From: Progne subis subis
Taxonomy: Eukaryota; Chordata; Aves; Passeriformes; Hirundinidae
Reading direction: 5' to 3'
Assembly (NCBI GenBank): GCA_022316685.1
Contig: JAKJHU010000046.1
Coordinates: 8,610,525-8,674,524 of the forward strand
DNA: 64,000 nt
This document shows positions 59,225-64,000 of the stretch, one piece after another. Positions within the stretch are counted from its first letter, which is position 1. The number at the start of each line of letters is the position of its first letter. A model generated the notes under the pieces. The model was given only the letters and a program-made list of their open reading frames with translations. It had not been told where the DNA came from and searched no databases. A program made the translations under genes and the position numbers.

Positions 59225-62200
59225 TCACTTGATGAGCACCTGGTTGCAGACAGCGCACACAAACACCGTCTCCTTCTGAGCCTCTGGGGCTGGAAAGGAA
59301 AGCAAACGTCAGAGATGATCCCCTTTTCCCACTGTGGGCTAGGGACCCCAGCCATAAAGCTGCTTTGAGAGCTGCAAATTCATCACTGCTCTGTCCTGAG
59401 CCAGGCTGTGCTGGGCACATCCTGTCTACCCTCCCCACCAGGGCTGGGGCAAATGCCTGGGCAGACAGAACACATGGAAGTAGGAGCTCTTCCCTCCACC
59501 CTTCAACTCACCCGTAGCTCCCATCACAGCCTTGGGGACTTTGAAGGAACAACACCTGGAGCAGAAGCTGTTCCCACAGTTACTGCAGCTCCGCTGTGGA
59601 GAAAGATGGAGGTGAGCCCCAGGTGTATATCAGACTAACCCAGGAGTAAGTGAAGGGGGCCAAAAGTCTATACCTCCTTCTGAGAACTGCTCACAGACTG
59701 TGTGCCAAGCATCACACACAGAGCTCAGATAAGGTCATTCCCACTAGCAGCCCCACGCTCTGCTCCACCAGAAAGGCCACAGGAAATGGACTAAAAACCA
59801 GGGCACAGAGCAGGTACCATCGACAATAACATGGTTTGGCGTGAGGCAGCTTCCAAAGGAGTAAATGGACAAGTGCTCCACAACACAAGGGATCCTTGGT
59901 GCCATTAGGCATGTGACAACACCCAGCATTTAGCTGAGGTCATTTGGGCTGTGACCGAGGCCAGACACCTGAGCTGCTGGAGAAAGCCAGGGCAAGCCAG
60001 ACATGAGCAACAGCTCTGCCCCAGGGGCAAACAGCAAGCTGAAGCAGAAGTCGAAGACTCACCCTCTTCTTGAGCACAGAGAAGGTGGCAGCACAGCTCG
60101 TGCAGTTCCCTGGAAGAAAGAGAATAGAGGTCAGGCAGGGCTCTGTTGCCTGGGGCTGCAAGTGGCACAAGAACATCCACAGCTGTTGTAAAGGCTCAGC
60201 TCAGAGATGACATTGCTGCACCTTCCCACCCTTGCCCTTCCTAGGAGTGCTTCTCCATGGAGTGGAAAAGGTCACTGGAGGTGTCAGCACAGCCTAGCAG
60301 GTACCACACTACTCCCTCCACCCCAGTCCTGTGGTCACTGGAAGCAGCACAGATCCCACGCTGCTGAGCTCCCCAAGAAGCACCTGCTCCCAAACTCACC
60401 AAAGTTGTTGCTGGGGTAGCGCTTGCGCAGGCGCTCGGTCAGGCGTGACACCTTGCTGCGGATCACCTCATTCTTGCTCATAAAACCATTGTCTGGGAGG
60501 CTGAGGTCAAAATCTGCTGAGCATTGAGAGCTCTCATCATCCTCCTGCAGAGAGCAGAGCCAGCTGAGCACAGCAGGGTGGCTGGGGGCACAAAGAGAGC
60601 TGCAGGGCAGCCCACGCCAGAGGCAGGCACCCAACAAGCCAGGTGCTCCACCTGGCATTTCTACAAGCCATTGGCACACCAGGCAAAGCTCCAGCTCAGA
60701 GGAGACACTACACCCTGGCATGGCAGTACTCACCATGACCAGCAGCTGGTTCTCCTTCTCCCGCAGCATGGGACAGAGAGGAGAGTGAGTACACACGGAG
60801 TCAAAGGCACCCAGCCCCAAAGTCACTCTCCCTGAGCACCCAGTTTGCCCAACAAGGTCCTTGTCCCTCTCCCACCTCAGCTGCCCTGCAGGCACAGCCC
60901 ACCCCAACCAGCCTCAAACCTCAATAGCATCTTTGAACTCTTCATCGGGTTCAGCCTCCTCCGCTTCCTCCACACTGCCAGGGGTAAGGTCCTACAAGAG
61001 ATTCACAAAGCCAGTCCTGCTCTTCCCCTGCCTCTGTTCAAAGGTGGCCCCACATTTCTGAGCAGGTTCCAGGAGAATGGATCTGGCCCCAGGCAGCCTC
61101 ACAGATGACACAAGTGCCAGAAGGCAAGGTGAGCACCTGCCTGCTCAGACCACATCCTTACATGTGGCAAAAGGACGGAGCCAAGCCCCCAGGGGAGAGG
61201 GCAGCATCCCAGTAATTCAGGAGTGGCTCACAAGCTTCCAGCAAAGCCAGCAGGTGGAAAAGTTTGTGTGTAGAGGGACACAAGGGCACAGTCAGACCCA
61301 AGGGCTGACTCTGCAACTCCCACCCCACAGCTGCCAGCCCTGCCCCTATCTCACCTCTGCACTGGTGGGGGTGGGGGTCCGATCTGGGGGAGCAGCTGGT
61401 GGCAGGGGTTCAGCAGGTTCTGGAGAGCTCTCGAGGGGTTTGAAGCCCACACACTGCTCGACGGAGGCCTTGAGCTCCATTACCACTGGTTAAGAAGGGA
61501 ATACAGCTGGAGCAGAGTGGCATTTCCCTACTCCCAGCCACATCACACAAAAGCCAGCTGCAACACCTGACCTCCAGGGCTCAGGGTGGGGCATTGACAC
61601 ATGTCATTCACTCATCAGATGCCCTGAGCACTCCTCTGCTCATACATCGAAGTTAAGACAGAAAGGAATGCTCCCACCACCTGCCCCCGCTCAGGACAGG
61701 GAATGGCAGGGGCCAGCGTCACAGCTCAGACATATCCAACACTCCTCCAGCATGAGCCACGGAAGAGGACTCCTCTCCCTCCCAGTGGCACATTTTCAAG
61801 CCTGTGTCATATATTGCCACAGGCATTGAATGTGTTTGAAATCCTAGAGAGCAGGGTCAGAGATCAAGAGGGGTGGAGAAGCTCACACACAGCCTGCATT
61901 GACAGACCCTGGTTTGCCATGCCACAGAGGAGAGAAAGAAACAGCACCTGGGCCAGGACACACATCAGGAGAGACTCTCACCTCCAACAGCTGGGCCCTG
62001 GGACCACACCACCCACCCTGGGCTGCTGAGCACCACCCCTAGGACATCACTGCCTTCAGGGGACTTCAGGGTCTATGGCAGAGCCTGACATGGGTCAGTG
62101 GGCTCATGTGAGGGAGAGGTCCAGGGTAAGATCCCTGGCTTCAGAGGGCCTTTCCCCAACCCATCCCACACAGGGCACTTCCAGCCAGGTCTCATACCTT

Positions 62201-63378
62201 GGTAGAACTGGGTGTTGCCCAGAAAGAGGGTGCTGTTGAGGATGGCCAGGACCCAGCAGAGGGGCAGCAGGTAGAGGACACAGATAGTGCCCAGTAGCGC
62301 TCCATAAAACCTGTAGAAAGCAGAAGGATACTGCGGTCAAGTCAAAGCAACTCACTCAACAGCATAAAACTCCTTCCTTCATCTGGTGTTCCACCTCTTC
62401 TCTCCAAGTACCAAAGAAATCAAATACAGCACCGCAGGCCTGGCTGAGCCCCTCTCCCCACCAAGCCCACCACAGGGTGCCTGACCCGGTGCTACTCACT
62501 GGGAAGAGACAGCGGGGTTCTCCCAGTACAGCACACGGTACACTGCCTCACAGCTGCAGCACATCCCACTCAGAAACCCCTCCAGCTGGATCAGGCTGCA
62601 AATGAGACAGTCACAAAAAAATAACCCACAAACATACCCCTCTCATTCCCCACATTTACACGGGTACGGTAGCCAAACTGGCACAAACCCCCAAAACCTC
62701 CAAGAAACTTTTGTGGCCACAGAGGCCCGCACAGTCCCAGCGCTGGGGAAGCCGCAGGGACTCACAAGCTCTTGACCTGGGCGATGGCCTCCTGCCGCGA
62801 GAGCTGCACCTTGCGCAGATCCTCTCTGCGGACGCTGTGGTACCTCCTTCGCACCAGCTCCGGCTCCGAGGGCCGGGCCCGGCACGTCTCTTGCAGGTAA
62901 CCCAGCAGGGCCGGCACCGCCACCAGCAGGGCGAGCACCGAGTACCAGGCAGCTGCAAGAGGCGGGACAGCGTCAGCCCGGGGGGGCCGGGAAGGGGACC
63001 AGTCCCGACCCCCGACACTCACCTTGGCCGAGGGTGAGCAGGAGGAAGTTGAGGCCGAGGCAAACCAGGAGAGAGCACACAGGCCGCTGCCACCTGCCGA
63101 GACGGAGGAAGACAAGGGACGTAAGACGTCCCCGGGGACGGTCTCGGTCTCGGTCTCGATCCCGGCCCAGCCCGCACCTACCGGAGGAGGGAGCGGACAC
63201 CCTCGACGGCGTCCCGCAGCGGCTCCAGGTAGAGCTCCAGCCGCCGGTAGCTCCGCACCAGCTCCAGCAGATCGAAAGCAGCGGCGGCCTTGGGCGGCGA
63301 CGGCTCCGGCGGGGCCTCAGCGGCTCCCGTCGCCCCTTCGGGGCCGCCTGCCGCCCCGTCCCGCTCCACCGCCTGCAT
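59225..63378 (-). CDS. ZFYVE27: Zinc finger FYVE-domain protein 27 (protrudin)
   Basis: Endoplasmic-reticulum membrane protein that shapes ER tubules, contacts endosomes and promotes neurite outgrowth with Rab11, VAP and kinesin. Exons in transcript order: 63378-63182, 63093-63023, 62952-62766, 62595-62500, 62310-62198, 61485-61355, 60991-60920, 60754-60734, 60544-60400, 60109-60063, 59593-59512, 59289-59225; 408 residues, phases agree. Hydrophobic hairpins are seen in SLLVCLGLNFLLLTL, VLALLVAVPALLGYL and GALLGTICVLYLLPLCW. A FFAT-like VAP-binding motif (DEEFKDA) lies near 280. The FYVE finger at about 345-408 has eight cysteines in CTSC, CSNC, CSRC and CAVC pairs, with KKRRSCSNCG instead of the classical RRHHCR. 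The start at 63378 (MQAVERDG) matches human MQTSEREG; an in-frame ATG at 63429 is the alternative. Confidence 0.96.
60734..60754 (-). other. ZFYVE27: 21-nt microexon of ZFYVE27 (protrudin-L)
   Basis: Seven codons (ENQLLVM) lie between acceptor GGGAGAAG and donor GTGAGT and sit exactly between DAIE and EDDE. The human protein has the seven residues ETHLVVL at the same place. The mammalian microexon is neuron-enriched and SRRM4-dependent; TGCTGC close upstream of the acceptor fits that rule. The acceptor lacks a good pyrimidine tract, as expected for a regulated microexon. Confidence 0.82.
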
Positions 63379-63379
63379 G

Positions 63380-63680
63380 ACGGGACCGGGAGCGGGAGGC
63401 GAGCGACCCCGTCGCGCTCGGCCCGACACCGCCGCGCGCTCCCGTGACGCGACCGGGAGCGCCGAGAGCTCCTCGCGGCCAATGGGAGCGCCGGGGCGGG
63501 CCGGGCTGGGCCGGGCGCGCCGCCGGAGCCCCGCCCAGGGGGGAGCGGCGCTGCGGGGCCCGCCCGGCTGGGCCCGCCCGGCTCGGCCCGACGGCGCTGC
63601 GTGCCAGCCTCCGTGCTGGGGCCTGCGGGCCGCTCTGGGCGTGAGTCTCGAGGCGGAGTCTCGGTGGGCCCGGTCTGGAC
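63380..63680 (-). promoter_or_regulatory. ZFYVE27: ZFYVE27 CpG-island promoter
   Basis: Dense CpG sequence from about 62950 to 63680 covers exons 1-3 and the upstream flank. A plus-strand donor-like GGGC|GTGAGT at 63640/63641 hints at a divergent transcript starting here and leaving the window; that part is speculative. Confidence 0.55.
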
Positions 63681-63689
63681 ATGTAGGTC

Positions 63690-64000
63690 GGCCCTGGCCC
63701 GGGGCTGCTCAGGGGCCCGAACGGGCCCGACTCGGGTGTGCTCCGGTGTAGGGCTCAGTCACAGCCTGGATTCGGTCCCAGTCTAGGGGTGGGCACTGAT
63801 CCGATCTAATCCTGATTCAGGGCTCAGTCCCAGTCTGGGTCTTGGCATAGCCTGCATCCAGCTGTGTCTGGCACAGTGGGTTTGTCCCCATGATGTTGCT
63901 GGGCCACCTCTCCCCAAGAAGAGACCAGAGAACAGCCTCACAACCAGAGTTCCTGGGAGGGAGCAGCAGGTTCCCCACAGGCCCGTGAGTGTGTCTGGCA
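63690..64000. other. Right-hand window edge, no gene recognised
   Basis: About 300 bases beyond the ZFYVE27 CpG island, with short repeated text (tcagtcccagtctgg variants). No exon was identified. In human the next gene on this side would be MARVELD1, not visible here. Confidence 0.4.

Noticed and set aside
63379..63429. ATG at 63429 as ZFYVE27 start
   Set aside because: In frame but 17 codons longer; the downstream ATG aligns with the human start. Not fully excluded.

Overview
This is vertebrate nuclear DNA, almost certainly from a bird. A typical avian CR1 LINE tail sits at 28437-28705. The genes are intron-rich but very compact, and promoters are CpG-rich. The gene order matches the human 10q24.2 neighbourhood. 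I recognise six protein-coding genes by reading spliced exons and comparing them with remembered vertebrate orthologues; no database search was run. Exon borders come from GT/AG sites, reading phase and homology.

Layout: LOXL4 (+, 738-5671), a secreted copper amine oxidase, is tail-to-tail with R3HCC1L (-, coding 14113-8011, probable 5' exon near 19.2 kb). An intergenic stretch of about 8 kb (20.2-28.4 kb) with old CR1 relics and AT-rich islands follows. CRTAC1 (+, first exon 29194, body 32906-40687) comes next with three alternative 3' ends: a membrane-anchor (LOTUS/CRTAC1-B) exon at 40926, two extra EGF exons at 41876 and 42329, and an Ala-rich CRTAC1-A exon at 44128. GOLGA7B (-, 46294-44142) lies tail-to-tail with CRTAC1. 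Its last coding exon is completely antisense to the CRTAC1-A exon, codon on codon. After about 7 kb, SFRP5 (+, 53375-55397) and ZFYVE27/protrudin (-, 63378-59225) complete the window, the latter with a conserved 21-nt microexon.

The genes do not form a pathway. LOXL4, CRTAC1 and SFRP5 are extracellular or cell-surface proteins; GOLGA7B and ZFYVE27 act in membrane trafficking; R3HCC1L is a putative RNA-binding protein. The points most worth following are the double-coding CRTAC1/GOLGA7B exon, the possible third CRTAC1 isoform with a frame lesion in one EGF exon, the protrudin microexon, and a roughly 50-copy 13/14-bp minisatellite abutting the putative R3HCC1L promoter. I see no tRNA, rRNA, CRISPR or prokaryotic feature.
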